The position numbers and the translations under genes were made by a program. A DNA stretch of 35,927 nucleotides from Chlorobiota bacterium (lineage in GTDB: Bacteria; Bacteroidota; Bacteroidia; Bacteroidales; F082), in assembly GCA_013151215.1 (NCBI GenBank), contig JAADIS010000045.1, forward strand, positions 1-35,927. Direction: 5' to 3'. Every line of letters starts with the position of its first letter. Positions within the stretch are counted from its first letter, which is position 1. Shown piece by piece: positions 1 through 7,958 of the stretch. Below the pieces are notes generated by a model. It did not search any database. It saw nothing but the letters and a program-made list of their open reading frames with translations, and was not told where the DNA came from.

Positions 1-1021
1 GTCCTTCAATTTCCATGATCAGTTTCTGCTGCACCCTAGTCCTTATTAAATTGTGGTTCTCCTTTTTTGTCTTAAAATAAATATCGCCATTTAAGAAATC
101 AGTCAGAAATCGGAGTCCGACGATATACGTCATTAAAACAGGGGAGAGGTGAAGGTTTTGTTTCTCGGATATTGATAAAAAAGAAGCCGTTTGCGAGAGA
201 TAGCCTTTTGTAAAACCATTGTAATTATCAAAACTAAATTTTACCTTTTTTATATCTTCCTCATCTTCATTGGCGGTATTTGCGATTGTCCGCAGGGCAT
301 CACCATAATCGAAGAGGATGCTTCCGGGACCCACGGTATCGAGGTCGATTACTGCAACAGCCTTTGTTCCCCTGAAAAGTACATTGTTTATTTTTGTGTC
401 GTTGTGGACTATCCTCTTTGGGATTTTACCTTTAACTATTAATTGCTCCAGTTTTAGGAGTTCCTCTTTTCGCTGCATGAAAAAATCAATTTCTTCTTTT
501 ACCGATTCTTTTCTCAAAGCAGCATCCTTTTGTAAGGCCTCTTCAAACTGGCGCAGCCTATGCGATATAGAATGAAACTCAGGGATTGCCTCCTCAAAAC
601 TGCTAATATTTGCTTTTTGTAAAACCTTGGCAAACCAGCCGTAGGCTTTTCCTGCTTCGAATGCCTGGACGGGATTTTCTGTTTTTTCGAGCGAACGCGT
701 ATTGGGAATATAACTGATGAGCCGCCAGAAACCAGACTGTTGATTTTCATAATAAAACTCGTCTCCTTTGGTTTTTATTAGCCTTGGAATAGTATAATCA
801 GGTTTTTCAATGCTTTCAAGGTGATTTTGAAGAAGAATATGATTGTTGATCAAAATGTATGCTTGTTGAAAAACCGAAGTGTTGATTTTTTGAAGAACGA
901 AATCCGATTTAGGCGTTTCTATTTTAAAAGTAGATTGAATATGCCCGTTTCCGAATTCTGAAACAGATTTCACTTCATCTTTGTTAAAATATGCATTTAA
1001 TACATCAACGGGGATTTTCAT
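1..1021 (-). CDS. Phosphotransferase (APH / N-acetylhexosamine kinase-like), 3' end beyond window
   Basis: An open frame runs from ATG at 1021 (MKIPVDVLNAYF) to the window edge, giving 340 residues without a stop, so the C-terminus is missing. Seen: the kinase Brenner motif HNDTKINN (H206, D208, N213) and a metal-binding VIDLDT (D226/D228) followed by GPGS and FDYGDALR, the order expected in the aminoglycoside phosphotransferase fold. Family knowledge: Bacteroidota proteins of this type resemble N-acetylhexosamine 1-kinase and related small-molecule kinases that phosphorylate a sugar or amino-alcohol with ATP in the cytosol. The substrate cannot be read from the sequence. The next leftward genes upstream are an ATPase and a sodium/solute symporter; a salvage role with the transporter is inference. 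An aminoglycoside resistance function is unlikely but not excluded. Confidence 0.85.
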   Translation of the reverse strand, partial: MKIPVDVLNAYFNKDEVKSVSEFGNGHIQSTFKIETPKSDFVLQKINTSVFQQAYILINNHILLQNHLESIEKPDYTIPRLIKTKGDEFYYENQQSGFWRLISYIPNTRSLEKTENPVQAFEAGKAYGWFAKVLQKANISSFEEAIPEFHSISHRLRQFEEALQKDAALRKESVKEEIDFFMQRKEELLKLEQLIVKGKIPKRIVHNDTKINNVLFRGTKAVAVIDLDTVGPGSILFDYGDALRTIANTANEDEEDIKKVKFSFDNYNGFTKGYLSQTASFLSISEKQNLHLSPVLMTYIVGLRFLTDFLNGDIYFKTKKENHNLIRTRVQQKLIMEIEG

Positions 1022-1080
1022 TTTTTAAGTTTTATCAGGATAAAAGTAATTAATTATCATAAAATTTCTGGAGATAACTT

Positions 1081-2271
1081 TTAATATAAGAATCCGAACA
1101 TCCATATTGGGATTTTATTTTTATATCCGTATTCTATATCATCAGCAGCAATAAAAGAGTCTTGAATATCAGACACTTGCTTTATGGTTTTGTTTTTGCC
1201 ACCAATTTCGAAAGTATATTTCTTGTCAACGATAAAATCGCCTGTTTTAGGATAACTTACATCATGCACTTGCGATAACTGATTCAAAAAAAAGGTTTCT
1301 CGAATATTACCGATATTAATATTTGTTGAAATAGCATAAATGAGGTTAGTATTGCTAAAATAAAGTTTGTCCGGTTTACGAAAAATGACATTTCCAAGAC
1401 CATCAGTTGAAAGTGTTTTTATTAAACCGGCCATATTTAATAAGTTTAATAACTTGCTTAATACATCACGACTAGTTTCAAGTCTCCTGCTTAACTCGCT
1501 AATATTCACCTTAAAGGGTGAATTGTTGGCCATCATAAATAATAATTTTAGAAGTTTTTTACGACTCTCATATTTAATGTTTTCAACCGCCGGAATGTCG
1601 TTATTGATCACCGTATTAATTATAGCCTCAAGTTTCTCAAAATATTTGTAGTCATCTGCTGAACTAAAAGGATAGGCCCCGGTTTGTAAATATTTCTTAA
1701 ATAATTTTAAACTCTTGATTTTTGAATTGATTTCAAGGCTTGTTTTTTCATGATTTTGGATAATATCACTTAAAGTGAAAGGCTCAATCTTAATATCATA
1801 TTCAAAATCTAAAAATTCACGAAAAGAAAGTTCCGGTAAGTTGTAAACAGTAGATCTTCTACCTAAATCTGAACTGTTAATATAAAAGTCGATTGCCGAT
1901 GAACCAGTTATAATTAATTGTATATCAGGATAAAAATCATATATATTTTTTATTTCCCTCGACCATCCCTTATATCTGTGAACTTCATCGATGAATAGAT
2001 ATTTCCCATCATTCTTGGCAAATTCATCTACAAAATCCGATAAATTATTGTCGGAAAAATAAATATCGTCAAGGGAAATATATATAAGTTGATCAGGTTT
2101 TGTGAAATAAGTTTTTATATGTTGTAAAACAACTGTGGTTTTACCAGTTCCTCGTTGACCTTTTATTACGATTAACCTATCATTCCAGTTTATTGTATTG
2201 AACAGAAACCTTTTTTTTGTGTAAGTTACTGTATTTAATAACCTTAAAAATTTATTTCTTAGAGATTCCAT
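1081..2271 (-). CDS. AAA-type ATPase with C-terminal DUF4143
   Basis: 396 residues from ATG at 2271 (MESLRNKF). A TTG five codons upstream (2286) is in frame, but it lies beside and partly inside the -7 promoter element, so the ATG is preferred. Seen: Walker A GQRGTGKT (about residues 38-45), Walker B YLFIDEVHR (about 91-99), a sensor-like LIITGSSA, and a C-terminal half with the DUF4143 layout ending in a degenerate nuclease-like stretch (TGDFIVDKKYTFEIGG). Proteins of this family are common, patchily distributed ATPases in Bacteroidota and Archaea; their cellular role is not established. The gene is visibly more AT-rich than aspS or radA and stands alone between the kinase and the symporter, which suggests horizontal acquisition. 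Three phased repeats precede it. A remnant of another DUF4143-type ATPase lies at 8689-8766. Confidence 0.88.
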   Translation of the reverse strand: MESLRNKFLRLLNTVTYTKKRFLFNTINWNDRLIVIKGQRGTGKTTVVLQHIKTYFTKPDQLIYISLDDIYFSDNNLSDFVDEFAKNDGKYLFIDEVHRYKGWSREIKNIYDFYPDIQLIITGSSAIDFYINSSDLGRRSTVYNLPELSFREFLDFEYDIKIEPFTLSDIIQNHEKTSLEINSKIKSLKLFKKYLQTGAYPFSSADDYKYFEKLEAIINTVINNDIPAVENIKYESRKKLLKLLFMMANNSPFKVNISELSRRLETSRDVLSKLLNLLNMAGLIKTLSTDGLGNVIFRKPDKLYFSNTNLIYAISTNINIGNIRETFFLNQLSQVHDVSYPKTGDFIVDKKYTFEIGGKNKTIKQVSDIQDSFIAADDIEYGYKNKIPIWMFGFLY

Positions 2272-2275
2272 ATTG

Positions 2276-2283
2276 CAAATATA
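2276..2283 (-). promoter_or_regulatory. -7 promoter element of the ATPase gene
   Basis: On the minus strand this reads TATATTTG, a full match to the Bacteroidota TAnnTTTG box. Only four bases separate it from the ATG at 2271, so the transcript should begin at or next to the start codon (leaderless). A TTG lies 22 bases upstream as a possible -33 element, inside the first phased repeat. Confidence 0.6.
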
Positions 2284-2293
2284 CAATAATCAT

Positions 2294-2376
2294 GGTTGTA
2301 ACCTACAATATAATTAATAATTTGTATGTTATGACCTGCAAAATATGTAATATACTGTGGGTTGTAACCTGCAATA
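2294..2376 (-). repeat. Three direct repeats at exact 33-bp phase upstream of the ATPase
   Basis: Plus-strand units start at 2295 (GTTGTAACCTACAATA), 2328 (GTTATGACCTGCAAAATA) and 2361 (GTTGTAACCTGCAATA); the spacing is 33 bp both times. The two best units hold the small dyad GGTT-N2-AACC. The first unit overlaps the expected -33 region of the ATPase promoter, so the array looks like an operator set on one face of the helix (about three turns). The binding protein is unknown; autoregulation by the ATPase is speculation. Confidence 0.65.
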
Positions 2377-2409
2377 ATTAGTTTAACAGTTCAGCACAAA
2401 ATATCAAAA

Positions 2410-4224
2410 TCATGAATTTATAACGCCAAGTTTACCAAACTGCCTGAACAAAATATAAGTGGAAACTATTGTTAACAACAGGAATATGGAACCCATGGTG
2501 TAATCGAGATAAACAAAACTGCCTATGGCAAACAGGGATGAGTAAATGGAAATACTTCCAAGGAATACACTCAATAATTGTATCGGCATTTCCCAGGCTG
2601 CCCCTGTTTCCGCATCATCATTTATCTCTCCTCTTTCAAGGGCAATTGCAGCAACCTTTTTCCATCCCGGACCACCGGGTCTGGTGATTTTGTAAAAACG
2701 CACTAATATGTCCATGTCTTCAGGCTTAGTAAGCAATGTTGTGAGCAACCATACAACAGTTGTCATACCAACGGCAATTAGCAGTTTTATCGTAAACTCA
2801 TCTAGAATTTCGCTTTGGAAACTTCCTTCGGGCAAAAAAACCAAAATAAGTGCTGCAATAGTGGCAAAAATCATCGAAACAATTTCCGTCATCGCATTTA
2901 TTCGCCACCAAAACCACCGAAGAAGGTAAATTGCCCCTGTCCCTGCCCCCGATAAAATAAGTATATTAAAAGCCTGTGTGGCATTGTTCAGGAAGAAAAG
3001 AGCCACCAATCCGGCAAGGGCCATTAATACTACGGTCATAATCCTGCCCATCATTACCAAGTGTTTCTCCGTTGCTTCGGGTTTTACGAATCGTCTGTAA
3101 AAATCGTTTACCACATAGGAGGAACCCCAGTTTAAATGTGTTCCGATTGTCGACATATAAGCAGCAAAAATCGAGGCGACAACTAAACCTATCCATCCTT
3201 TTCCTAGCTTGGTCATCATTACGGGATAGGCGATATCGTCTTTGAGGTAGGTATCCGCTATATGCGGGAAGGATGCCTTTATACTTGCCAAATCCGGGTA
3301 AATAATCAATGAACCCAGCGCGACGATTATCCATGGCCAGGGCCTGATTGCATAATGCATGAAATTAAAAAGCAAAGTTGCTCCGATGGCATTTTTCTCG
3401 TCCTTTGCGGCAAGCATCCGCTGAGCGATATAACCTCCTCCTCCGGGCTCGGCACCCGGATACCAGACAGCCCACCACTGAACGGCAATAGGTATTATCA
3501 ATAATGGGATATAAAAGGAAGGATTGGAAAAATCGGGGACAAAACTAAGTTTATCGGCTATGGCCGGATTGTTTATCAGTGCATCGAGACTCCCTATCTC
3601 CGGTTGGTTTACCGTTACTATAGCAACCAAAACAGCACCGAACAGGGCAATCCCGTATTGGAAGAAATCGGCCCAGATAACACCTTTTAACCCACCTAAA
3701 CCGGCATAAATAACTACTCCTATGGATCCGTAAACAACACTCTGCCATGGCTCAAGACCCAGCATCACCGAGCCTATCTTAATGGCTGCCAGGGTTACCG
3801 AGCCCATTATCAGCACATTAAAAAAGAAACCTAGGTAAAGGGAACGGAAACCGCGCAAAAACGAAGCGGCCCTTCCTGAATAGCGAACTTCGTAAAACTC
3901 CAGGTCGGTAAGCACATTGGAACGCCGCCAAAGCTTGGCATAAATAAAAACGGTAATCATTCCAGTTATCAGAAAAGCCCACCAAGCCCAGTTTTTGGAA
4001 ACCCCCGACTCCCTAACAAATCCGGTAACAAGATTGGGCGTGTCGGCCGAAAAGGTACAGGCTACCATCGAAATCCCCAACAACCACCATGGCATACCGC
4101 GTCCGCCCAGAAAAAATTCAGTGGTGTTTTTCCCCGCCGTGCGCGATGCGACAAAGCCAATGGCAACGACTATTATAAAAAAGATCCCGATTATTATGTA
4201 ATCTATCGTAGAAAGAAATTGCAT
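2410..4224 (-). CDS. Sodium:solute symporter (SSS family)
   Basis: 604 residues from ATG at 4224 (MQFLSTIDYIIIG). Hydrophobic segments run through nearly the whole chain, starting at residue 8, consistent with the 13-14 helices of SSS transporters (TC 2.A.21). Family-like features are the N-terminal SRTAGKNTTEFFLGGRGMPW stretch, VACTFSADTPNLVTGF in the region of the sodium-site helix, and a YPGAEPGGGGYIAQRMLAAK loop. The protein should couple sodium influx to uptake of a sugar, amino acid or other small solute across the inner membrane; the solute cannot be read. It may have formed a unit with the kinase at 1-1021, now separated by the ATPase gene (inference). It has its own promoter at 4241-4272. 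Confidence 0.9.
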   Translation of the reverse strand: MQFLSTIDYIIIGIFFIIVVAIGFVASRTAGKNTTEFFLGGRGMPWWLLGISMVACTFSADTPNLVTGFVRESGVSKNWAWWAFLITGMITVFIYAKLWRRSNVLTDLEFYEVRYSGRAASFLRGFRSLYLGFFFNVLIMGSVTLAAIKIGSVMLGLEPWQSVVYGSIGVVIYAGLGGLKGVIWADFFQYGIALFGAVLVAIVTVNQPEIGSLDALINNPAIADKLSFVPDFSNPSFYIPLLIIPIAVQWWAVWYPGAEPGGGGYIAQRMLAAKDEKNAIGATLLFNFMHYAIRPWPWIIVALGSLIIYPDLASIKASFPHIADTYLKDDIAYPVMMTKLGKGWIGLVVASIFAAYMSTIGTHLNWGSSYVVNDFYRRFVKPEATEKHLVMMGRIMTVVLMALAGLVALFFLNNATQAFNILILSGAGTGAIYLLRWFWWRINAMTEIVSMIFATIAALILVFLPEGSFQSEILDEFTIKLLIAVGMTTVVWLLTTLLTKPEDMDILVRFYKITRPGGPGWKKVAAIALERGEINDDAETGAAWEMPIQLLSVFLGSISIYSSLFAIGSFVYLDYTMGSIFLLLTIVSTYILFRQFGKLGVINS

Positions 4225-4240
4225 ATCGCCGATTTTTAGG

Positions 4241-4272
4241 CAAAGATATTTTTTTCAAGAAGAATTGGACAA
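4241..4272 (-). promoter_or_regulatory. Promoter of the sodium symporter gene
   Basis: The minus strand shows TATCTTTG (4241-4248), matching TAnnTTTG, and a TTG (4270-4272) 21 bases upstream in the -33 position. The -7 box ends 16 bases before the ATG. One of the best-formed promoters in the window. Confidence 0.65.
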
Positions 4273-4302
4273 TGGCTAATAAAGATTTTTATGATTGATT
4301 AG

Positions 4303-4362
4303 GATTTGTTCAATCACAACAAATCAGTTTAATCAGACAAATCAGTGTGCTATTTAAATAGC
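4303..4362. other. Two inverted repeats downstream of aspS
   Basis: GATTTGTT (4303-4310) pairs with AACAAATC (4318-4325) across 7 bases, and GCTATTTAAATAGC (4349-4362) is a perfect 14-bp palindrome ten bases past the aspS stop. Neither is followed by a T-run on the aspS strand, so they could help stop transcription or protect the 3' end, but they are not clear intrinsic terminators. Confidence 0.35.
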
Positions 4363-4371
4363 CTCAATGAT

Positions 4372-6120
4372 TTATTTAACAACTTTCAGCATCAACTCAT
4401 CCAACTGCTCACTGGAAATGGCCGAAGGTGAATCTATCATTACATCGCGGCCCGAATTGTTTTTAGGGAATGCAATATAATCGCGTATTGAATCGGAGCC
4501 TCCAAAGAGTGCTACTAAACGGTCGAAACCAAGAGCAATCCCCCCATGTGGAGGAGCACCGTACTCAAAGGCATTCAATAAAAAGCCGAACTGTTCCTGT
4601 GCCTCTTCCTCGCTAAAACCAAGATGCTTGAACATCAGTTTTTGCAGATCCCCGTTGTGGATACGTATGGAGCCGCCACCGATCTCAACCCCGTTGATAA
4701 CCAGATCATAGGCATTTGCACGTACTTCGCCTGGTTTTGTGTCCAAAAGATGTATGTCCTCCGGTTTAGGGGATGTAAATGGATGATGCATAGCGTGATA
4801 CCTTTTTCCTTCCTCATCCCATTCCAGTAATGGGAAGTCCACTACCCACAAAGGAGCAAAAACATCTGGCTTCCTCAGCCCAAGGCGGTTACCCATTTCG
4901 AGGCGGAGCTCGCTTAATTGTTTTCTCACCTTGTCGGCTTCGCCGGAAAGCACAAGCATTAAATCGCCCGGTTTTGAATTGAACTTATCAGCCCATGTTT
5001 TCAAATCTTCCTGTGAATAAAACTTGTCAACCGACGATTTGAAACTTCCGTCTTCATTAAATTTCACATAAACAAGTCCTTTAGCCCCTATTTGCGGCTT
5101 GCGCACGAAATCCGTCAACTTGTCCAACTGCTTACGGCTGTATCCTGCACAGCCAACTGCATTTATGCCAACTACCAACTCGGCTTCGTCAAATATCTTA
5201 AAGCCCTTGTTTTTTGTTAAATCGTTCAATTCAACAAACTTCATCCCGAAGCGTATATCCGGTTTGTCGCTACCGTAATATTTCATCGCATCGGCATATT
5301 CCATGCGTGGCAGTTTTGGAATATCCATGTTTTTTACTGTCTTGAAAAGATATCGGATCATTCCTTCGAAGGTGTTCAGTATGTCGTCCTGCTCCACAAA
5401 GGCCATCTCGCAATCAATCTGAGTGAACTCTGGCTGGCGGTCGGCACGCAGGTCTTCGTCGCGGAAGCATTTTACCAACTGGTAATAACGGTCGTAGCCA
5501 GCCACCATAAGCAGTTGCTTGAAGGTTTGCGGCGACTGTGGAAGGGCATAAAACTGACCTTCGTTCATACGCGACGGCACCACGAAATCACGGGCTCCCT
5601 CTGGTGTGGATTTTATGAGGTAAGGTGTCTCTATCTCAAAAAACTTCTCGCCGTCAAGATATTTCCTTGTCTCTATGGAAAGCCTGTTCCTAAGTTCCAG
5701 ATTTCTCCGCAAAGGCTGACGTCGCAGGTCTAGATAACGGTATTTCATCCTCAGCTCATCACCGCCGTCGGTATTGTCCTCTATGGTGAAAGGAGGCGTC
5801 TTGCTTTTGTTTAGCACTTCAATGCTTTCAAGGTCGATTTCTATATCACCTGTAGGCATATTCGGGTTTTTCGATAATCGCTCAATCACTTTTCCATTAA
5901 CTTTAACAACAAACTCACGGCCTAAGGCGCGTGCCGCCTCGATAACGGGAGCATTTGACCTGCCCTCCTCCAGCAATAATTGAGTTATGCCGTAACGGTC
6001 GCGCAAATCGACCCATATCAAGCCGCCTTTGTCGCGTATGCGCTGTACCCATCCGCTGAGTATTACTTGTTTCCCTTCGTCTTCTATCCTTAATTCACCG
6101 CAAGTGTGTGTCCTGTGCAT
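4372..6120 (-). CDS. aspS: Aspartyl-tRNA synthetase
   Basis: 582 residues from ATG at 6120 ([11 protein letters not shown]), the normal length for a bacterial AspRS. It charges tRNA-Asp with aspartate in the cytosol. Seen in order: an N-terminal OB-fold anticodon-binding domain ([24 protein letters not shown]), the class II motif 2 region [18 protein letters not shown], the bacterial insertion (GAD) domain with [19 protein letters not shown], and motif 3 [13 protein letters not shown] near the C-terminus. All expected blocks are present. Whether it is discriminating or non-discriminating (also charging tRNA-Asn) cannot be settled here. It is a housekeeping gene with its own promoter and marks the left edge of the accessory stretch. 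Confidence 0.98.
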   Translation of the reverse strand: MHRTHTCGELRIEDEGKQVILSGWVQRIRDKGGLIWVDLRDRYGITQLLLEEGRSNAPVIEAARALGREFVVKVNGKVIERLSKNPNMPTGDIEIDLESIEVLNKSKTPPFTIEDNTDGGDELRMKYRYLDLRRQPLRRNLELRNRLSIETRKYLDGEKFFEIETPYLIKSTPEGARDFVVPSRMNEGQFYALPQSPQTFKQLLMVAGYDRYYQLVKCFRDEDLRADRQPEFTQIDCEMAFVEQDDILNTFEGMIRYLFKTVKNMDIPKLPRMEYADAMKYYGSDKPDIRFGMKFVELNDLTKNKGFKIFDEAELVVGINAVGCAGYSRKQLDKLTDFVRKPQIGAKGLVYVKFNEDGSFKSSVDKFYSQEDLKTWADKFNSKPGDLMLVLSGEADKVRKQLSELRLEMGNRLGLRKPDVFAPLWVVDFPLLEWDEEGKRYHAMHHPFTSPKPEDIHLLDTKPGEVRANAYDLVINGVEIGGGSIRIHNGDLQKLMFKHLGFSEEEAQEQFGFLLNAFEYGAPPHGGIALGFDRLVALFGGSDSIRDYIAFPKNNSGRDVMIDSPSAISSEQLDELMLKVVK

Positions 6121-6145
6121 TTTTTACTTCTTTTAATTCAGTCGG

Positions 6146-6153
6146 CAAAAATA
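6146..6153 (-). promoter_or_regulatory. -7 promoter element of aspS
   Basis: The minus strand reads TATTTTTG, a TAnnTTTG match, 25 bases before the aspS ATG. No convincing -33 TTG was seen at the usual distance. Confidence 0.45.
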
Positions 6154-6234
6154 GTAAAAATGTCGTCGTGCTTATAATCATCCTCAAGTTGTATATGATA
6201 GCAATTGCCATATGCCATTAGTAGTTATTCATTA

Positions 6235-6244
6235 GTTAGAGCCA
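6235..6244. repeat. Left boundary repeat of the Fic unit
   Basis: GTTAGAGCCA here is the exact reverse complement of TGGCTCTAAC at 7488-7497, just after the fic stop codon. The match continues imperfectly on both sides (CATT before, TTA after, one base gap). A 10-bp inverted pair bracketing exactly one gene resembles the relation between the 5' end of an integron cassette and the first core site of its attC, but the core consensus (GTTRRRY) is met at six of seven bases only. Confidence 0.45.
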
Positions 6245-6325
6245 ATTAGGAGAGGTTGTCAAATTTGCAGAAAAAATGACATTTTGTATTGAAATTAAAG
6301 AATATTGATAGAAAACTTGATTAGC

Positions 6326-6370
6326 GTCAAAATATGCTTATTTTTGACAATAAATTAAAATAGTGTCAAA
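6326..6370 (+). promoter_or_regulatory. Operator-like TGTCAAA sites before the fic gene
   Basis: GTCAAAA (6326-6332) and TTTTGAC (6342-6348) form a 7-bp inverted repeat across 9 bases, and TGTCAAA recurs at 6364-6370, two bases before the ATG; another TGTCAAA is at 6257-6263. The cluster overlaps the probable promoter, as expected for a repressor binding site. The C-terminal helix-turn-helix-like region of the Fic protein is one candidate ligand (inference). Confidence 0.4.
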
Positions 6371-6372
6371 TA

Positions 6373-7482
6373 ATGAATAAATACGATAGAAATAAACCTT
6401 TTAATAACCTTCCTTTACTACCACCAAACGAAGATAAGATAATTACAATTAATATTTTAAAAGCCTTAAATGATGCAAATAAGGCACTTGCCGAACTTAA
6501 AGGTATTGCAAATAAATTACCAAATCAATCAATGTTGGTAAATACTATTTCATTAAGAGAGGCAAAAGCAAGTAATGAAATTGAAAATATATTTACAACA
6601 GACGATGAATTATATAAATCATTAACAGTAAAGCAATCAGAATTAAAAGGAGGAGCAAAAGAAGTACTATTTTATCGTCAAGCATTATGGGTTGGATATT
6701 CAGAAATAAATAAATTGAAACGATTTAATATTGATTTAATAGTAAAGATTTACCAAAACATAATTCAACTAAACGATGGAATAAGACCGCCACAAACAGA
6801 AACCGTAATAATGAAAAGAGGAAGTGGATTATTAGGCGGTTCAGTTGTTTATACACCACCACGTGGCATTGAGATTATAAAACAAAAATTAGATAATTTA
6901 TTTGATTTTATTAATAATGATGATAAATATGCATACGACCCATTAATTAAATTGGCAATTTCTCATTATCAGTTTGAAGCGATACACCCATTTAGAGATG
7001 GAAATGGAAGAACAGGGCGTATTTTAAACACCTTGATAATGATACAAAAAGAATTGTTAGATATTCCTATTTTGTATTTAAGTGCATTTATAATTCAACA
7101 TAAGGAGGATTATTATTATTTGTTAAACAGAGTTACTGCTACTGACAATTGGGAAAGATGGATAATATTTATGCTAAAAGCAATTGAAGAAACATCGATT
7201 TACACTATCTCAAAAATAGGAGAAATCGACAAACTATTTACAAATATACATAATCTGATAGCAAATACATTACCTCATATAAGAAAGGAAACAATTGAAA
7301 AAATATTTGAACAGCCATATATCAGTCCAAAACGATTAATGGATAATAATGTAAAGAGTTTAAATACAGCAAAGAAATATTTAAATCAGATGATGGATTT
7401 AGGCATAATGGTTACCAAGAAAATTGGTAAAGAGACTGTTTACTTGAATATTGACTTATATAATTTGCTTTCAGAGACATAA
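6373..7482 (+). CDS. Fic family protein (AMP transferase), class II with N-terminal inhibitory motif
   Basis: 369 residues from ATG at 6373. Seen: the full Fic catalytic motif HPFRDGNGRTGR (205-216) with the catalytic His205, and upstream the inhibitory helix motif S67-NEI-E71-N72 fitting (S/T)xxxE(G/N), which places it in class II, where Glu71 should block productive ATP binding. The N-terminal part (RNKPFNNLPLLPP, then SLREAKASNEIENI) is typical of Fic proteins with a Fic_N domain. The C-terminal 90 residues look like a winged-helix DNA-binding domain (ISPKRLMDNNVKSLNTAKKY then a beta hairpin). Family function: transfer of AMP from ATP to hydroxyl side chains of target proteins; the target is unknown. 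It is strikingly AT-rich against aspS and radA and is bracketed by inverted repeats, so recent acquisition is likely. No antitoxin gene accompanies it. Confidence 0.92.
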   Translation: MNKYDRNKPFNNLPLLPPNEDKIITINILKALNDANKALAELKGIANKLPNQSMLVNTISLREAKASNEIENIFTTDDELYKSLTVKQSELKGGAKEVLFYRQALWVGYSEINKLKRFNIDLIVKIYQNIIQLNDGIRPPQTETVIMKRGSGLLGGSVVYTPPRGIEIIKQKLDNLFDFINNDDKYAYDPLIKLAISHYQFEAIHPFRDGNGRTGRILNTLIMIQKELLDIPILYLSAFIIQHKEDYYYLLNRVTATDNWERWIIFMLKAIEETSIYTISKIGEIDKLFTNIHNLIANTLPHIRKETIEKIFEQPYISPKRLMDNNVKSLNTAKKYLNQMMDLGIMVTKKIGKETVYLNIDLYNLLSET

Positions 7483-7487
7483 ATAAC

Positions 7488-7619
7488 TGGCTCTAACAAT
7501 GTTAATAAGCAATGGCGGGAAAAGTTATAACTATCAAAGTTTATAACTCGCCTCAACATTATGTCGAGTTGATAACTAAGAACTACGAAGTCCGCCACTA
7601 CTCATACACTCACTATTAA
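7488..7619 (+). other. Long imperfect palindrome after fic, attC-like in layout
   Basis: Starting with TGGCTCTAAC (7488-7497), nested arms follow: TTAATA (7502-7507) with TATTAA (7614-7619), and TGGCGG (7513-7518) with CCGCCA (7592-7597). Inside are GTTATAACT with AGTTTATAAC and TCAAC with GTTGA, each able to form a small hairpin. A site of about 130 bases, symmetrical when single-stranded and directly after one open reading frame, is the general layout of an integron attC. Against this, no GTTRRRY core is visible at the right end and there is no integrase gene in the window. Confidence 0.35.
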
Positions 7620-7631
7620 TAGTATGCAATA

Positions 7632-7711
7632 AAACCATTATCCCATTAAACCATTATCCCATTAAACCATTATCCCATTGTACCATTATCCCATTGCACC
7701 ATTAACCCCCC
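7632..7711. repeat. 16-bp tandem repeat
   Basis: The unit AAACCATTATCCCATT occurs three times without change (7632-7647, 7648-7663, 7664-7679), then as a GT variant (7680-7695) and a decayed partial copy to about 7711. There are no spacers, so it is not a CRISPR array. Such runs arise by slippage and may vary in copy number. Confidence 0.85.
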
Positions 7712-7770
7712 CGTTCACTTTTATTACTCAAAATCCACATAAAAATTCAGACTATTAGTGCTTTTTTTTT

Positions 7771-7816
7771 GAGGTTTCACGGAGAACCACCAAGAAGACA
7801 CAGAGGCACACGGAGA
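7771..7816. repeat. CACGGAG-type intergenic repeat
   Basis: A short low-complexity element made of CACnGAG/CAAGAAG-like words (TTTCACGGAGAACCACC, then AGACACAGAGGCACACGGAG). It resembles the CACnAAGG words at 9006-9084 and repeats found between genes in many Bacteroidota. Function unknown. Confidence 0.5.
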
Positions 7817-7836
7817 TAATAAGTTTTTTGAACCCT

Positions 7837-7958
7837 TTAAACCATTTTAAACCACCTTGAAAAACCTTTCAACCTTTCAACCTTCAAACCCCCATTAAAC
7901 CATTCCCCCATTGTACCATTAAACCATTGTACCATAACCATTAAACCATCAAAACACC
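7837..7958. repeat. Degenerate ATTAAACC/ATTGTACC repeat run overlapping a gene end
   Basis: Words such as CCTTTAAACC, ATTAAACC and ATTGTACC recur in irregular order, related to the 16-bp unit at 7632. The run continues through the stop codon of the leftward GME-fold gene (7941), whose last codons are read from repeat sequence. This suggests repeat growth or recombination has altered the gene's end. Confidence 0.6.

Larger units (their letters stand above)
7483..7940. other. Gene-free stretch between fic and the GME-fold gene
   Basis: 458 bases between convergent genes with no plausible coding frame. It holds the right boundary repeat and long palindrome of the Fic unit (7488-7619), a 16-bp tandem repeat (7632-7711), an oligo-T followed by a CACGGAG-type intergenic repeat (7771-7816), and a second run of ATTAAACC/ATTGTACC repeats (from about 7837) that continues into the end of the next gene. 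No clean terminator was seen. Confidence 0.7.

Noticed and set aside
1-1021. Aminoglycoside resistance gene
   Set aside because: The kinase motif is shared by many small-molecule kinases, and the setting is chromosomal and metabolic, without resistance or mobile-element context.
2272-2286. In-frame TTG start for the ATPase
   Set aside because: It lies at the -7 promoter box, so it would not be in the messenger; ATG at 2271 is used.
7632-7711. Possible CRISPR array
   Set aside because: The 16-bp units are directly adjacent with no spacers, and no cas genes are present.
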